From positions 62,001 to 126,000 of the forward strand of contig NZ_JAGHKQ010000002.1 in assembly GCF_017742235.1 (NCBI RefSeq): 64,000 nucleotides of DNA, given 5' to 3'. Each line of letters opens with the position of its first letter. Position 1 is the first letter of the stretch. The stretch is from Bacillus sp. 165 (GTDB lineage Bacteria > Bacillota > Bacilli > Bacillales > Bacillaceae_G). Positions 18,737 through 28,767 of this stretch are shown here, piece after piece. Position numbers and translations under genes: made by a program. The notes beneath the pieces are model-generated. The model had not been told where the DNA came from, searched no databases, and was given only the letters and a program-made list of their open reading frames with translations.

Positions 18737-18871
18737 TTATTCTGTTGCTTTTTCTTGATACGCTTCATGAGCCTTTGCCATTTTTCTGCTTTTAGAGTAA
18801 GCAGAATCAGGTGAGTGCCCAAACTGTCCGACAGAACTTTTTTGCGCCCCTTTTTTCGTATGCTTGCCCAT
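18737..18871 (-). CDS. Tiny basic protein, 44 aa, unrecognised
   Basis: ATG 18871 has a strong AAGGGGGTG at 5-6 nt. The product begins MGKHTKKGAQKSSVGQFGHS and continues with a basic helix (SKSRKMAKAHEAYQEKA). It lies 18 bp upstream of the other 44-aa gene on the same strand and is probably co-transcribed with it. Spore-protein-like in composition; function unknown. A longer frame to 18919 lacks a better ribosome site. Confidence 0.65.
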   Translation of the reverse strand: MGKHTKKGAQKSSVGQFGHSPDSAYSKSRKMAKAHEAYQEKATE

Positions 18872-18929
18872 AGTAACACCCCCTTCTAGAAGTAGTATTT
18901 GCATTTTCTTGCACTTCATGAATCAAACA

Positions 18930-18955
18930 AGGTGTCTGCTCTTAGACAGACACCT
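18930..18955 (-). terminator. Terminator of the TRIC-like gene
   Basis: Perfect AGGTGTCTG/CAGACACCT stem with 8-nt loop; on the minus strand it is followed by TTGTTTGATT. Confidence 0.8.
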
Positions 18956-18960
18956 CATTG

Positions 18961-19590
18961 TTACATGCTTTGTTTTTTCAGTGAAGGATTTGAAGCAATG
19001 TTTCGAATTGGCAAATGCCATTTGAAGTAAATAGACATCATACGACAGAGGACAATTATGGCGAATAAAATGTATAATTCCAGTGAACTTTTTGCAATGC
19101 CAAATCCAATAGCTGCCCCTGCGATAATTGTCCAGAGTGCATATACCTCTGCACGGAGAACGAGTGGTTTGCGCTTGGCTAAAATGTCACGGATAACTCC
19201 TCCGCCAGTACCTGTTAATACTGCTGCTACAATGGTAGCGCTGATTGGTAAGCCGAGCTTTTGGGCATACAGTGCACCTTGGATCGCAAATGCTGAAAGT
19301 CCGATTGCATCTGTAATATGTTCCCAGCGTTTCCAATGCTTAATTAATTTATTAGGAAATAAGAAGATGATGGTCATTGACAATAAAGCAATTTGAAATA
19401 ACATATCTTGTTTCCATAATGAATGAATTGGATATCCTATTAATAAATTGCGCATGGCTCCTCCGCCAAACGCTGTTGCCATCCCTAATATATATACCCC
19501 AAAAATATCATAATCTTCTTCCATCGCTACAATAGCGCCGCTTACTGCAAATGCAATTGTCCCGATGATGCTAAACATTTCCCATGTCAT
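18961..19590 (-). CDS. TRIC-type (UPF0126) trimeric intracellular cation channel family membrane protein
   Basis: A 209-aa membrane protein with about seven hydrophobic helices and two repeats each containing a glycine-rich signature: GMATAFGGGAMRNLLIG and AVLTGTGGGVIRDIL. This duplicated GGGxxRD/N pattern defines the UPF0126/TRIC family; bacterial members form potassium-permeable channels in vitro. It is monocistronic, divergent from hflX, with its own terminator. The physiological cargo is unknown. Confidence 0.88.
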   Translation of the reverse strand: MTWEMFSIIGTIAFAVSGAIVAMEEDYDIFGVYILGMATAFGGGAMRNLLIGYPIHSLWKQDMLFQIALLSMTIIFLFPNKLIKHWKRWEHITDAIGLSAFAIQGALYAQKLGLPISATIVAAVLTGTGGGVIRDILAKRKPLVLRAEVYALWTIIAGAAIGFGIAKSSLELYILFAIIVLCRMMSIYFKWHLPIRNIASNPSLKKQSM

Positions 19591-19685
19591 TCGTGTGTTC
19601 CTCTCCTACTATAAACTAGATGATTTTTATTTCCTTTGTTATTATAATAGATGGATTAAGTTTCGAAAAGAAAGAGTGACGATAT

Positions 19686-20969
19686 TTGATACAAGAAAAT
19701 AAAGTAAAAAAAGAGAAGGCTATTTTAGTCGGCTGTCAGCTGCCGAATGAAGACGATGAACGTTTTACATACTCAATGGAAGAGCTGGCTTCCTTAACAA
19801 ACACGGCACAAGGGGAGGTTCTGTTGTCTGCAACGCAAAAGCGTCCAAGATTCCATCCTGCGACATATATTGGAAAGGGAAAGCTGGAGGAATTGGAAGC
19901 TTTAGCGGAAGAATTGGAACCGGATGTTATTATTTTTAATAATGAATTAACTCCAAGTCAAATTCGGAATTTATCGGCTCACTTTGAAGCGAAAGTGATT
20001 GATCGCACCCAATTAATACTAGATATTTTTGCACAGAGAGCAAAATCAAGAGAAGGGAAGCTGCAAGTTGAGCTAGCTCAGCTTCAATACGCACTACCTC
20101 GCCTTGTCGGTCAAGGACACGCGTTGTCTCGTTTAGGCGGCGGAATCGGAACGAGAGGACCTGGCGAAACCAAATTGGAAACAGACCGCCGTCATATTCG
20201 AAGTCGTATTGATGAAATTAAACAGCAGCTTTCCATCATTGTGCAGCATCGTAAACGATATCGTGAGCGCAGGAAGGAAAATAATGTGTTCCAAGTATCC
20301 ATTGTTGGATATACCAATGCTGGAAAGTCTACAATTTTTAACCGCTTAACTGCGGCTGATACATTTGAGCAAAATCTACTGTTCGCCACGCTAGATCCGA
20401 CTACGCGCAGGATGCAGCTGCCTTGTGGCTATACAGTCTTATTGACAGATACAGTAGGCTTTATTCAAGATTTACCGACTTCGCTGGTGGCAGCGTTCCG
20501 TTCCACATTAGAGGAAGTGAATGAAGCAGACTTTATTTTACACGTCATTGATTCATCAGATGCGAATTATGCTGGTCATGAACAAACTGTAACTGCACTT
20601 CTGAATGAAATGGAAGTAGAACACATTTCTTCTTTAACGGTATATAACAAAAGAGATATACAGCACCCCTCTTTTTTGCCGACGCCAAAAGGAGAATCTG
20701 TTATTATTAGCGCATTTGATCCAGGTGATTTAGAGCATCTGAAAAACAAGATTGAAGAAGAAATGATTAGGCTGATGAATCCATATTATGCAGAAATTCC
20801 AGCATCAGAAGGAAAGCTTTTGTCACTTTTGAAAACAGATACTGTGCTTAAGCACATCATATTTAATGAAGAGACAGGTTTGTATGAGTGCAGCGGATAT
20901 GTATTTTCAAATTCACCGCTTAACGGGCCGATAAAGAAATATACAACAAGAAAAGGAACTGAGGAATAA
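19686..20969 (+). CDS. hflX: Ribosome-associated GTPase HflX
   Basis: A 427-aa GTPase: N-terminal HflX domain ([33 protein letters not shown]), then the G domain with G1 [10 protein letters not shown]3 [11 protein letters not shown]4 YNKRD. It binds 50S subunits and rescues or splits stalled ribosomes under stress. The start is TTG at 19686 with only a weak Shine-Dalgarno, suggesting low expression. The next gene begins 3 bp after the stop; the pair corresponds to ynbA-ynbB of B. subtilis. Confidence 0.95.
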   Translation: MIQENKVKKEKAILVGCQLPNEDDERFTYSMEELASLTNTAQGEVLLSATQKRPRFHPATYIGKGKLEELEALAEELEPDVIIFNNELTPSQIRNLSAHFEAKVIDRTQLILDIFAQRAKSREGKLQVELAQLQYALPRLVGQGHALSRLGGGIGTRGPGETKLETDRRHIRSRIDEIKQQLSIIVQHRKRYRERRKENNVFQVSIVGYTNAGKSTIFNRLTAADTFEQNLLFATLDPTTRRMQLPCGYTVLLTDTVGFIQDLPTSLVAAFRSTLEEVNEADFILHVIDSSDANYAGHEQTVTALLNEMEVEHISSLTVYNKRDIQHPSFLPTPKGESVIISAFDPGDLEHLKNKIEEEMIRLMNPYYAEIPASEGKLLSLLKTDTVLKHIIFNEETGLYECSGYVFSNSPLNGPIKKYTTRKGTEE

Positions 20970-20972
20970 AGT

Positions 20973-22259
20973 ATGTTAACGAATTTAAAGCATGGGCAAA
21001 TAATTGCTCCAATTATAAAAGAGGCAGAAGAAACAATTCGGGAGATGCATAGCCGCATTGATGAGGTTATTGAAAGCAATCAGTATCGTGTACTGGAAAG
21101 CTACCGAAAGCATAAAATAAGCGATGCTCATTTTATACCGACAACAGGATACGGCTACGATGATATTGGACGTGATACGTTAGAAAAAGTATATGCTGAT
21201 GTATTTGGAGGGGAAGCAGGGCTTGTGCGCCCGCAAATCATTTCAGGTACACATGCCATCTCAACGGCATTATTTGGGGTTTTACGTCCTGGAGATGAGC
21301 TTCTGTACATTACAGGTAAGCCGTATGATACGCTGGAAGAAATTGTAGGGATTCGCGGCAAAGGAATCGGTTCATTTAAGGAATTTAATATTGGTTACCG
21401 TGCCATTGAGTTAACGGAAGAGGGGCAAGTGGATTTTCAAGCTGTAAAGGAATATATCCATGACGATACAAAGATGATTGGGATTCAACGTTCGAAAGGA
21501 TATGCGACACGCCCCTCTTTCACTATAGAACAAATAAAAGAAATGATTGATTTTGTGAAAAGCATCAAGCCTGATGTGGTTGTGTTTGTAGATAATTGTT
21601 ACGGAGAATTTGTAGAGGAGCAAGAACCTTGCCACGTTGGTGCAGATTTAATAGCAGGGTCGCTCATTAAAAATCCAGGCGGAGGCATTGTAAAAACTGG
21701 AGGGTATATCGTCGGAAAAGAAAAGTATGTAGAAGCGTGTGCGTATCGACTTACTTCACCGGGAATTGGAGCAGAAGCAGGCGCATCCCTATATAGCTTA
21801 CAAGAGATGTATCAAGGATTCTTCCTCGCTCCGCATGTCACAGGACAAGCATTAAAAGGCGCTGTTTTTACAGCAGCAGTTCTCGAAAAGCTAGGAATGA
21901 ATACGTATCCGAAGTGGAATATGCCACGTACGGATTTAATTCAATCTGTGCAATTTGATGACGCGGAACGTATGATTGCGTTTTGCCAGGCAATTCAATT
22001 TGCTTCACCAATCAACTCTCAATTTACGCCATACCCGAATTATATGCCGGGCTACGAAGATGACGTCATAATGGCAGCAGGTACGTTTATTCAAGGAGCG
22101 AGTATTGAATTATCAGCAGATGGGCCTATCCGTCCTCCGTATGTGGCATACGTGCAAGGAGGACTTACTTATTCGCATGTCAAAATTGCAATTTGCTCCG
22201 CTATTGATGCATTGATGGAAAAAGATTTGCTTACAATAGAAAACGTATTTCATTCATAA
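20973..22259 (+). CDS. ynbB: PLP-dependent methionine gamma-lyase-like protein (aluminium-resistance family, YnbB)
   Basis: A 428-aa fold-type I PLP enzyme. FIPTTGYGYDDIGRD near the N-terminus, ISGTHAIS, VDNCYGEFVE (cofactor aspartate) and the lysine-bearing SLIKNPGGGIVKTGGYI are visible. Members are annotated as methionine gamma-lyase or aluminium-resistance proteins, mostly without biochemical proof. It is translationally close to hflX and ends the operon before glnR. Confidence 0.88.
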   Translation: MLTNLKHGQIIAPIIKEAEETIREMHSRIDEVIESNQYRVLESYRKHKISDAHFIPTTGYGYDDIGRDTLEKVYADVFGGEAGLVRPQIISGTHAISTALFGVLRPGDELLYITGKPYDTLEEIVGIRGKGIGSFKEFNIGYRAIELTEEGQVDFQAVKEYIHDDTKMIGIQRSKGYATRPSFTIEQIKEMIDFVKSIKPDVVVFVDNCYGEFVEEQEPCHVGADLIAGSLIKNPGGGIVKTGGYIVGKEKYVEACAYRLTSPGIGAEAGASLYSLQEMYQGFFLAPHVTGQALKGAVFTAAVLEKLGMNTYPKWNMPRTDLIQSVQFDDAERMIAFCQAIQFASPINSQFTPYPNYMPGYEDDVIMAAGTFIQGASIELSADGPIRPPYVAYVQGGLTYSHVKIAICSAIDALMEKDLLTIENVFHS

Positions 22260-22283
22260 AAGACTGCATAAGCAGTCTTTTTT
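22258..22283 (+). terminator. Terminator of hflX-ynbB
   Basis: AAAAGACTGC/GCAGTCTTTT 10-bp stem with a 4-nt loop and T-rich tail. Confidence 0.9.
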
Positions 22284-22425
22284 CTTTAAGATGAATTAGA
22301 AAATCATTTAAATCGAGGAGGTTTTTACAAATTTTTAATGAATAGGTAATGTAATCATACAATTACACACCTATCATAGGATAAAGAGTGAGAGGACAAG
22401 TACATAAAATATCTTGTGAAAATTA

Positions 22426-22464
22426 TGTTAGATAACCTTACATTTGTTGACGCTTTACATAACA
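22426..22464 (+). promoter_or_regulatory. Two GlnR operator sites of glnRA (o1 and o2)
   Basis: TGTTAGATAACCTTACA at 22426-22442 is a perfect TGTNAN7TNACA GlnR/TnrA box. TGACGCTTTACATAACA at 22448-22464 matches it with two changes and resembles the second operator known from B. subtilis glnRA. The two are 22 bp apart start to start, so they lie on one helix face. The second overlaps the -35 element. Confidence 0.85.
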
Positions 22465-22475
22465 TGATATAAAAT
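22447..22475 (+). promoter_or_regulatory. glnRA sigma-A promoter
   Basis: TTGACG at 22447-22452 and TAAAAT at 22470-22475 with 17-nt spacing, ahead of the glnR ribosome site AAGGAGGA. Confidence 0.75.
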
Positions 22476-22487
22476 ATAATCATGTTA
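22460..22487. repeat. Perfect palindrome around the glnRA -10 region
   Basis: Inverted repeat with 9-bp perfect arms TAACATGAT (22460-22468) and ATCATGTTA (22479-22487) separated by 10 AT-only bases. It shares its left end with GlnR site o2 and covers the -10 hexamer and likely transcription start. Confidence 0.7.
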
Positions 22488-22506
22488 ATGAGAAGGAGGA
22501 ACTGAC

Positions 22507-22908
22507 TTGAGTAACATCGAAAGACGTTCAACTCCATTATTTCCTATAGGAATCGTCATCTCCTTGACTCAATTATCTGCCCGACAGATTCGGTATTATG
22601 AAGAACATGGACTGATCTTTCCCGCTCGCACAGAAGGGAACCGCCGATTGTTTTCATTTAACGATGTTGATCGGCTGTTAGAAATTAAGGATTTGATCGA
22701 ACAAGGGCTCAATCTTGCTGGAATTAAGCAAGTACTGCAGATGAAGGCTGAAGGAGAAGTACATGTAGCAGAAAAGCAAGAAGAAAAACCGCATCAACAG
22801 CTATCAGATGCGGAACTTCGCAAATTGCTGCGGGATGAACTTCAGCAGGCTGGACGATTTAACCGTACGTCTTTAAGACAAGGTGATATGTCACGGTTTT
22901 TTCACTGA
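22507..22908 (+). CDS. glnR: Transcriptional repressor GlnR (MerR family)
   Basis: A 133-aa MerR-type regulator; the N-terminal winged helix includes [18 protein letters not shown]. The C-terminal region is the sensor that binds feedback-inhibited glutamine synthetase in B. subtilis, enabling repression of glnRA, ureABC and tnrA under nitrogen excess. TTG start at 22507 after GAAGGAGGA. It is followed by glnA 61 bp downstream and preceded by two GlnR boxes, so it is autoregulated. Confidence 0.96.
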   Translation: MSNIERRSTPLFPIGIVISLTQLSARQIRYYEEHGLIFPARTEGNRRLFSFNDVDRLLEIKDLIEQGLNLAGIKQVLQMKAEGEVHVAEKQEEKPHQQLSDAELRKLLRDELQQAGRFNRTSLRQGDMSRFFH

Positions 22909-22969
22909 TACTTTAGTTGTTTCATTAAATCAATATAGATATAAATCAAGGATTGGGAGGAACTGGATA

Positions 22970-24304
22970 ATGGCAAAATATACAAAAGATGATATTTTCC
23001 GCATGGCGCAAGAAGAGAATGTGAAGTATATCCGTTTGCAATTCACGGACCTTTTAGGAATTATTAAAAATGTGGAAATCCCGGTAAGTCAGCTAGAAAA
23101 AGCTCTAGATAACAAGATGATGTTTGACGGATCTTCTATTGAAGGTTTTGTGCGCATTGAAGAGTCTGACATGTATTTATACCCGGATTTAGACACATGG
23201 GTAGTTTTCCCGTGGACAGCAGAAAAAGGAAAAGTAGCTCGTCTAATCTGCGACATTTACAATCCAGATGGAACACCGTTTGATGGTGACCCTCGAAACA
23301 ACTTAAGACGCATCTTAAAAGAGATGGAAGCACTTGGCTTCACTTCCTTTAACCTTGGGCCAGAGCCGGAATTCTTCTTATTTAAAGTAGATGAAAAAGG
23401 AAATCCGACATTGGAATTAAATGATAACGGCGGATATTTCGACCTTGCTCCTACAGATTTAGGGGAAAACTGCCGCCGTGACATCGTGCTTGAGCTAGAA
23501 GAAATGGGCTTTGAAATCGAAGCATCTCACCATGAAGTGGCTCCGGGTCAGCACGAAATCGATTTCAAATATGCTGATGCAATCAAAGCATGTGATGATA
23601 TCCAAACATTCAAGCTTGTTGTAAAAACAATTGCTCGTAAGCATGGCTTGCACGCAACATTCATGCCAAAACCATTATTCGGAGTAAACGGATCCGGCAT
23701 GCACTGTAACTTATCCTTATTCCGTGGAAACGAGAATTCCTTCTTCGATCCGAACGGAGACTTACAATTAAGTGAGACAGCACGCCATTTTATCGCAGGT
23801 ATCGTGAAGCATGCACCGAACTTTACAGCAGTAACGAACCCAACGGTAAACTCGTATAAGCGTCTTGTTCCTGGATATGAGGCACCTTGTTATGTTGCTT
23901 GGTCTGCTCGTAACCGCAGTCCGCTAATCCGTATTCCAGCTTCCCGCGGCTTAAGCACACGTGTAGAAGTGCGCAGTGTAGATCCTGCTGCTAACCCATA
24001 TTTAGCAATGGCAGTATTGCTTGCGGCTGGTCTTGATGGCGTGAAAAACAAATTGGCAGCTCCAGCTCCAGTTGACCGCAATATCTATGTGATGACAAAG
24101 GAAGAACGTGAAAAAGCAGGTATCGTAGATTTACCAGCTACACTGGCTCACGCATTAGATAACTTAAAAACAGATGAAATTATTTGCAGTGCATTGGGTA
24201 ACCACTTATTAGAACACTTCATTGAAGCGAAGGAAATTGAGTGGGATATGTTCCGTACGCAAGTCCACCAATGGGAACGCGACCAATACATGAGCATTTA
24301 TTAA
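22970..24304 (+). CDS. glnA: Glutamine synthetase, type I-alpha
   Basis: A 444-aa GSI-alpha enzyme, exactly the Bacillus length, lacking the adenylylation loop of the beta type. Visible elements: [52 protein letters not shown] and [25 protein letters not shown] is split across the ATP/glutamate site. It makes glutamine from glutamate and ammonia and, when feedback-inhibited, relays nitrogen status to GlnR. ATG 22970 follows GGGAGG at 9 nt; a frame extending to 22883 overlaps glnR and is not needed. A strong terminator follows. Confidence 0.98.
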   Translation: MAKYTKDDIFRMAQEENVKYIRLQFTDLLGIIKNVEIPVSQLEKALDNKMMFDGSSIEGFVRIEESDMYLYPDLDTWVVFPWTAEKGKVARLICDIYNPDGTPFDGDPRNNLRRILKEMEALGFTSFNLGPEPEFFLFKVDEKGNPTLELNDNGGYFDLAPTDLGENCRRDIVLELEEMGFEIEASHHEVAPGQHEIDFKYADAIKACDDIQTFKLVVKTIARKHGLHATFMPKPLFGVNGSGMHCNLSLFRGNENSFFDPNGDLQLSETARHFIAGIVKHAPNFTAVTNPTVNSYKRLVPGYEAPCYVAWSARNRSPLIRIPASRGLSTRVEVRSVDPAANPYLAMAVLLAAGLDGVKNKLAAPAPVDRNIYVMTKEEREKAGIVDLPATLAHALDNLKTDEIICSALGNHLLEHFIEAKEIEWDMFRTQVHQWERDQYMSIY

Positions 24305-24309
24305 GAAGG

Positions 24310-24346
24310 AAAAGCCTTGACACTACTCGTGTCAAGGCTTTTTTGT
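24310..24346 (+). terminator. Terminator of glnRA
   Basis: 14-bp stem AAAAGCCTTGACAC with perfect complement, 5-nt loop, T6. Confidence 0.93.
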
Positions 24347-24599
24347 TGTGAGTACAATCGCTTGTATACTAGTCTTTTATCCGAAAATTTTGTTTTTGAA
24401 AAAATTATTTTAAAAAAATGAAAATTCCTCAAATTTTACAAATGTTAAAAATTTGGTACATAAGGATTTTATTGTACATATCTATAGTAATATCCTTTTA
24501 ATAGAGTGAAAATTTATAAAATTATTCCAATTGAAATTAATTTAAAGAATTTGTAAAATAATAATATATAAATTTGTCGAATAAAAAGGATGAGAAAAT

Positions 24600-27500
24600 T
24601 TGAGTAAAAGTAGAAGAAGTGTAACGAAACAAGCTACAGTTGTAGCGTTAAGTGCAGGCCTTCTGATTGGACCTGCTGCAAATATAAACTATACCTCTAT
24701 TGCACATGCGCAGACCAATACAACGGCAGAGAGCGTATTAGCAAAACTAACGCCAGAACAACGCGAAGCACTGCAAAAATTAGAGAATCGAGAATTGAAA
24801 ACAGGATTACAATTATCACGGGATGTGGATTTGACAAGTAATGAAGAGGTAACGGTGATCGTCGAGTTTAAAGACTTTCCTGCAAAGGTAGCCCAAATTG
24901 CAAAAGCTGTCAAAGGAGAAACGCTGTCTCTTACACAGGCGAAAGAAAACGTGGAAAAATCACATGCCCAGTTCAACAAAGATCTGCAATCAAAAGTAGG
25001 AAAGACGAAATCAGGCAAGGATGCTTATCAAATTAAATATACCTATAAAAATTCCTTGAACGGTGTTGCGTTAACACTGCCGGCAAACCGAATTAATACA
25101 TTGCTAGATTCTGATGTAGTAAAAGCTGTGTACAGTGATTATAAAGTACAATTGGAGCCGCCTGCTCAAGCAGAAGACGCGAAGGAGCAAACAAAGGTGG
25201 ATAGTATCCCATTTTTAAATCTTGATAAACTGCATGACGAAGGATTTACTGGAAAAGGAATCAAGGTCGGGGTTCTTGATACAGGAGTGGATTATAATCA
25301 CCCAGATTTGAAGCATGCCTATAAAGGCGGATATGACTTTGTAGACAATGACAATGACCCGATGGAAACGACATATGCTGACTGGAAAAAGTCTAATAGA
25401 CAGGAAACTTCGAATGGCAGTACGTATTATACTGACCACGGTACGCACGTCTCCGGTACGATTGCGGGACGAGCAGAAAATAATTCGGACTACAAAGTCA
25501 TTGGAGTTGCGCCGGAAGCGGATTTATATGTATATCGTGTATTAGGAGCATACGGTAGTGGTTTAACTACTGCAGTTCTTGCGGGTATTGATAAAGCGGT
25601 TGCGGATGGTATGGATGTGATTAACATGTCTTTAGGTGCTACAACCAATAACCCATTTTATGTAACAAGTTTGGCTATCGATAATGCAGTATTAAGCGGT
25701 GTAACCGCAGTAGTCGCAGCTGGAAATGCAGGGAACGAAATGTATACGTTAGGAGCTCCAGGAGCTGCAGCCCTTGCCTTAACAGTTGGTGCGAGTTCTG
25801 TTCCTAGTACAATCACAACCTATGAGAGTCAATTTGCAGCCGGCAGCGGTAAGGTTAGTGCGACAATGCAGTTGATGACGAAAACATGGACAGATGATTT
25901 TGGCGGGGTATCCGGACAAACGTATGATATGGTGGATGTAGGCCTAGGTGGAACGAGCGATTACACTGGAAAAGATGTCAATGGCAAAGTCGCATTTATC
26001 CAGCGCGGCACGTATGCGTTGATTGAGAAAATGAAGTATGCAAAGGAGCACGGAGTGGTAGGTGTCATTATCTACAATCTAAATGCTGACGAAGGGCATA
26101 TTCCGTACTTCTTAGGAGAAAGCAATGATAATATTCCGACATTCTCCATGACTAATAAAGATGGACTAGCGGTTAAAAGCTTGTTCGCAAATGGTGTACC
26201 AAAGGTTACGTTTGGAGCGACAGGTAAAGCAGAACTCCTTGGTGATGAATTGACAAACTTCAGCTCCAGAGGACCATCCGGTACATTATACGATATTAAG
26301 CCAGAAGTCACAGCACCAGGGGTAGATATTTTATCGACAGTCCCTTCTTATATTGGGAACAAAGAGGATACTTCTGATTATTCCTCTGCATATTTAAGAA
26401 TGTCTGGTACATCGATGGCGAGTCCACATGTAGCGGGTATTGCAGCATTATTACTGCAGGCTCATCCAGAGTATACGCCAGGCGATGTGAAGTCTGTACT
26501 GATGAATACAGCGGATCCATTAAAGAGTCCGTACAGTGTATTTGAAGTAGGGGCTGGTAGAGTCGATCCGATGCAAGCCATCCATTCTGATATGATTATT
26601 AGTGTACAAGATGAAACGCCTTACATTGAGAATGGCGAGGAAAAAATGATTGCAGAACAAACAGGCGGTATCAGCTATGGCTTCGTTCCTATGGAGGCAG
26701 ATAAGAATTATACAAAAACTACGAAACTATCATTTGCCAATAGCGGGAAAGAAAACAAAAAGTATGAGCTGTCTGTAGAATACAATGTGGGTGCACGAGG
26801 ATCGTTAGATGCGAAGAAAAACGGTGTGACAGTACAGGTACCAAATACACTTAAAGTGAAGAAGAACAGCACAGAACAATTAACTGCATTTCTAGTGATT
26901 CCGAAAACGGCTCAAAAAGGCATCTATGAGGGATATATTAATATTCAAGAGAAAAACAATCCAGAAGAAAGCTACCGCATTCCATTTGGAGTAAAGGTGG
27001 TGGAAGAAGGATTGGGTTACTTTGATGTGTACACAAAGAGTATTTCCACGAATCGTATAGTCAATCCATTCAGCAGAAAGGGTACGGATTTAGACTTTAT
27101 ACTAAACTCACCGATGGAAACATTAGACTGGATATTAGTCGATCCGAAAACGAATAAAGATTTAGGATTGATTGCTACTGTTGATGCGACAGTTGCAGCT
27201 GTTGATACGTATTATTATATAGAAGACTTATTTTACGGCAGATACTATCCGTTTACAGGAAATGCGAAAAAACCAATTGGGTATGTTTCTGAACTGGCGC
27301 CGGATGGAATCTATGACATTAAAATGATTGGAACCAATCCAGCAGGCAAGCAGTTTGTCAGAACATCAAAAGTAAGCATTGATAACACTGGTCCTAAAAT
27401 CATCTTTGATAATACAAATGCGATGCCAAAAGGAGACCTTCCATTTGTAGAATTGGCAGAAGGCCAAGACACAGTAACTGTTTCCGGAACGCTATTGGAT

Positions 27501-28706
27501 TCTGAAATCAGCCAAACACAAGCAGTGGGCATTCCTCTTTCTCAGGCGAATAATAAAGTGTTTTATGGAACAAACGGACCATCTTATTATACGAATGTAG
27601 ATAAGAATGGCAAGTTTAGTCAAGAAATTAAACTCACTTCGTCTTCTTCTATTTCTAGCATCCAGTATGCAGGAGCAGACTTTGCGGGAAATACAGCTTT
27701 GCCAAAAATAGTATATTATACGAAGCCAGGTGCGTCTTATGTGTATGCCAAACCAAATAAAGACGCGATAGAATTTGGGGATAAAATAACGTATACATTC
27801 TATGCACATAATTTACGACAAGCCAACACGCTTTCGTTAAATATGTACTATCAAAGTAAATATGTGGACAGTGTTGAACTCAAAAAGGGACAAGGTTTAC
27901 CAGAAGGATCCGAACTGACAACAACGACAACGGGTACAATAAGCTTAGCAACGACCGTGAACATCAGTGTTCCAGGTAAAGGAGTTGCTGGTGATGTGGC
28001 GTTATTTGATATAGAAGTGGATACAAATGCCAATGAATTCCTAAACGTATATTCGCAGATTTTTACTCCTACTACAATGCAAGTCAATAATGAAAGCGGA
28101 AATCGGGTATCAACGATTATGGGAGTAATGCCAATGTATCCGATTTACTCTAAAGCAACAGCAAAACTAAATGGTGTAGGCTTATATACTGCATCGGGTT
28201 CTTTTAACTACAGCATGGACTACACCAAAGTAGGAGCAGCGATGAAACTGCAAGATGCCAATGGTATCCTTTATGATGGAGTAATTGCAAAGGATGGAAA
28301 TGTAACCTTTGCAGGATTGCCGGCAGCAGTACAAAAATATACGGTGATCATGGATATTCCCGGACATTACACAACCTATACACCGATGGAGATTGGCCGT
28401 ATGGAGAACGGAATTGATATCGGAGAATGGATTACCTATCCGACAGTCGGTGCCAAACCGGGTGACATCAACAAGGATAATACAATTGATATCTTAGATG
28501 CGATCCTGCTTCAAAACAATTGGGGTACAAATAACCGTGCGACAGATATTAACTTTGATGGAACAACAGATGCGAAAGACTTTAGTTTACTGGAGAAGTA
28601 TTATTTAACAGAAAATTCATTTGTGTTAGATACACCGACTCCGCAAACAGAAAAGAATGGAAAAACGATTGAGTCTATCAAGAAAGAATTAGGTTTAAGT
28701 GCTTGA
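24600..28706 (+). CDS. Secreted Vpr-like subtilase with PA insert and C-terminal dockerin-like repeat (protease 1)
   Basis: A 1368-aa extracellular S8 protease. Signal peptide about 1-38 (basic start, hydrophobic core, AHA-QT cleavage site). A propeptide/inhibitor I9-like region follows (about 80-190). The triad is D227 (VLDTGVDYNHPDL), H283 (DHGTHVSG) and S605 (SGTSMASPHVAG), with oxyanion N376 (AAGNAGN). A protease-associated domain (about 400-530) is inserted in the catalytic domain. Fn3-like modules lie between about 690 and 1250. Near 1290-1340 are two calcium-type loops, DINKDNTIDILDA and DINFDGTTDAKDF, typical of a dockerin, followed by the tail ESIKKELGLSA. TTG start after GGATGAGAA. 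The 250-bp leader is extremely AT-rich. It is a paralogue of the 34025-38128 gene. Likely roles are nutrient scavenging or host-protein degradation. Confidence 0.93.
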   Translation: MSKSRRSVTKQATVVALSAGLLIGPAANINYTSIAHAQTNTTAESVLAKLTPEQREALQKLENRELKTGLQLSRDVDLTSNEEVTVIVEFKDFPAKVAQIAKAVKGETLSLTQAKENVEKSHAQFNKDLQSKVGKTKSGKDAYQIKYTYKNSLNGVALTLPANRINTLLDSDVVKAVYSDYKVQLEPPAQAEDAKEQTKVDSIPFLNLDKLHDEGFTGKGIKVGVLDTGVDYNHPDLKHAYKGGYDFVDNDNDPMETTYADWKKSNRQETSNGSTYYTDHGTHVSGTIAGRAENNSDYKVIGVAPEADLYVYRVLGAYGSGLTTAVLAGIDKAVADGMDVINMSLGATTNNPFYVTSLAIDNAVLSGVTAVVAAGNAGNEMYTLGAPGAAALALTVGASSVPSTITTYESQFAAGSGKVSATMQLMTKTWTDDFGGVSGQTYDMVDVGLGGTSDYTGKDVNGKVAFIQRGTYALIEKMKYAKEHGVVGVIIYNLNADEGHIPYFLGESNDNIPTFSMTNKDGLAVKSLFANGVPKVTFGATGKAELLGDELTNFSSRGPSGTLYDIKPEVTAPGVDILSTVPSYIGNKEDTSDYSSAYLRMSGTSMASPHVAGIAALLLQAHPEYTPGDVKSVLMNTADPLKSPYSVFEVGAGRVDPMQAIHSDMIISVQDETPYIENGEEKMIAEQTGGISYGFVPMEADKNYTKTTKLSFANSGKENKKYELSVEYNVGARGSLDAKKNGVTVQVPNTLKVKKNSTEQLTAFLVIPKTAQKGIYEGYINIQEKNNPEESYRIPFGVKVVEEGLGYFDVYTKSISTNRIVNPFSRKGTDLDFILNSPMETLDWILVDPKTNKDLGLIATVDATVAAVDTYYYIEDLFYGRYYPFTGNAKKPIGYVSELAPDGIYDIKMIGTNPAGKQFVRTSKVSIDNTGPKIIFDNTNAMPKGDLPFVELAEGQDTVTVSGTLLDSEISQTQAVGIPLSQANNKVFYGTNGPSYYTNVDKNGKFSQEIKLTSSSSISSIQYAGADFAGNTALPKIVYYTKPGASYVYAKPNKDAIEFGDKITYTFYAHNLRQANTLSLNMYYQSKYVDSVELKKGQGLPEGSELTTTTTGTISLATTVNISVPGKGVAGDVALFDIEVDTNANEFLNVYSQIFTPTTMQVNNESGNRVSTIMGVMPMYPIYSKATAKLNGVGLYTASGSFNYSMDYTKVGAAMKLQDANGILYDGVIAKDGNVTFAGLPAAVQKYTVIMDIPGHYTTYTPMEIGRMENGIDIGEWITYPTVGAKPGDINKDNTIDILDAILLQNNWGTNNRATDINFDGTTDAKDFSLLEKYYLTENSFVLDTPTPQTEKNGKTIESIKKELGLSA

Positions 28707-28729
28707 TTAAGCTAGAATAAGTGTAGTAA

Positions 28730-28767
28730 TAGAAGTCTGATAACTTTATCAGACTTCTATTTATTAT
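28730..28767 (+). terminator. Terminator of protease 1
   Basis: Near-complete 15-bp inverted repeat ATAGAAGTCTGATAA with its complement at 28747-28761, followed by TTATTATT. Confidence 0.8.
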
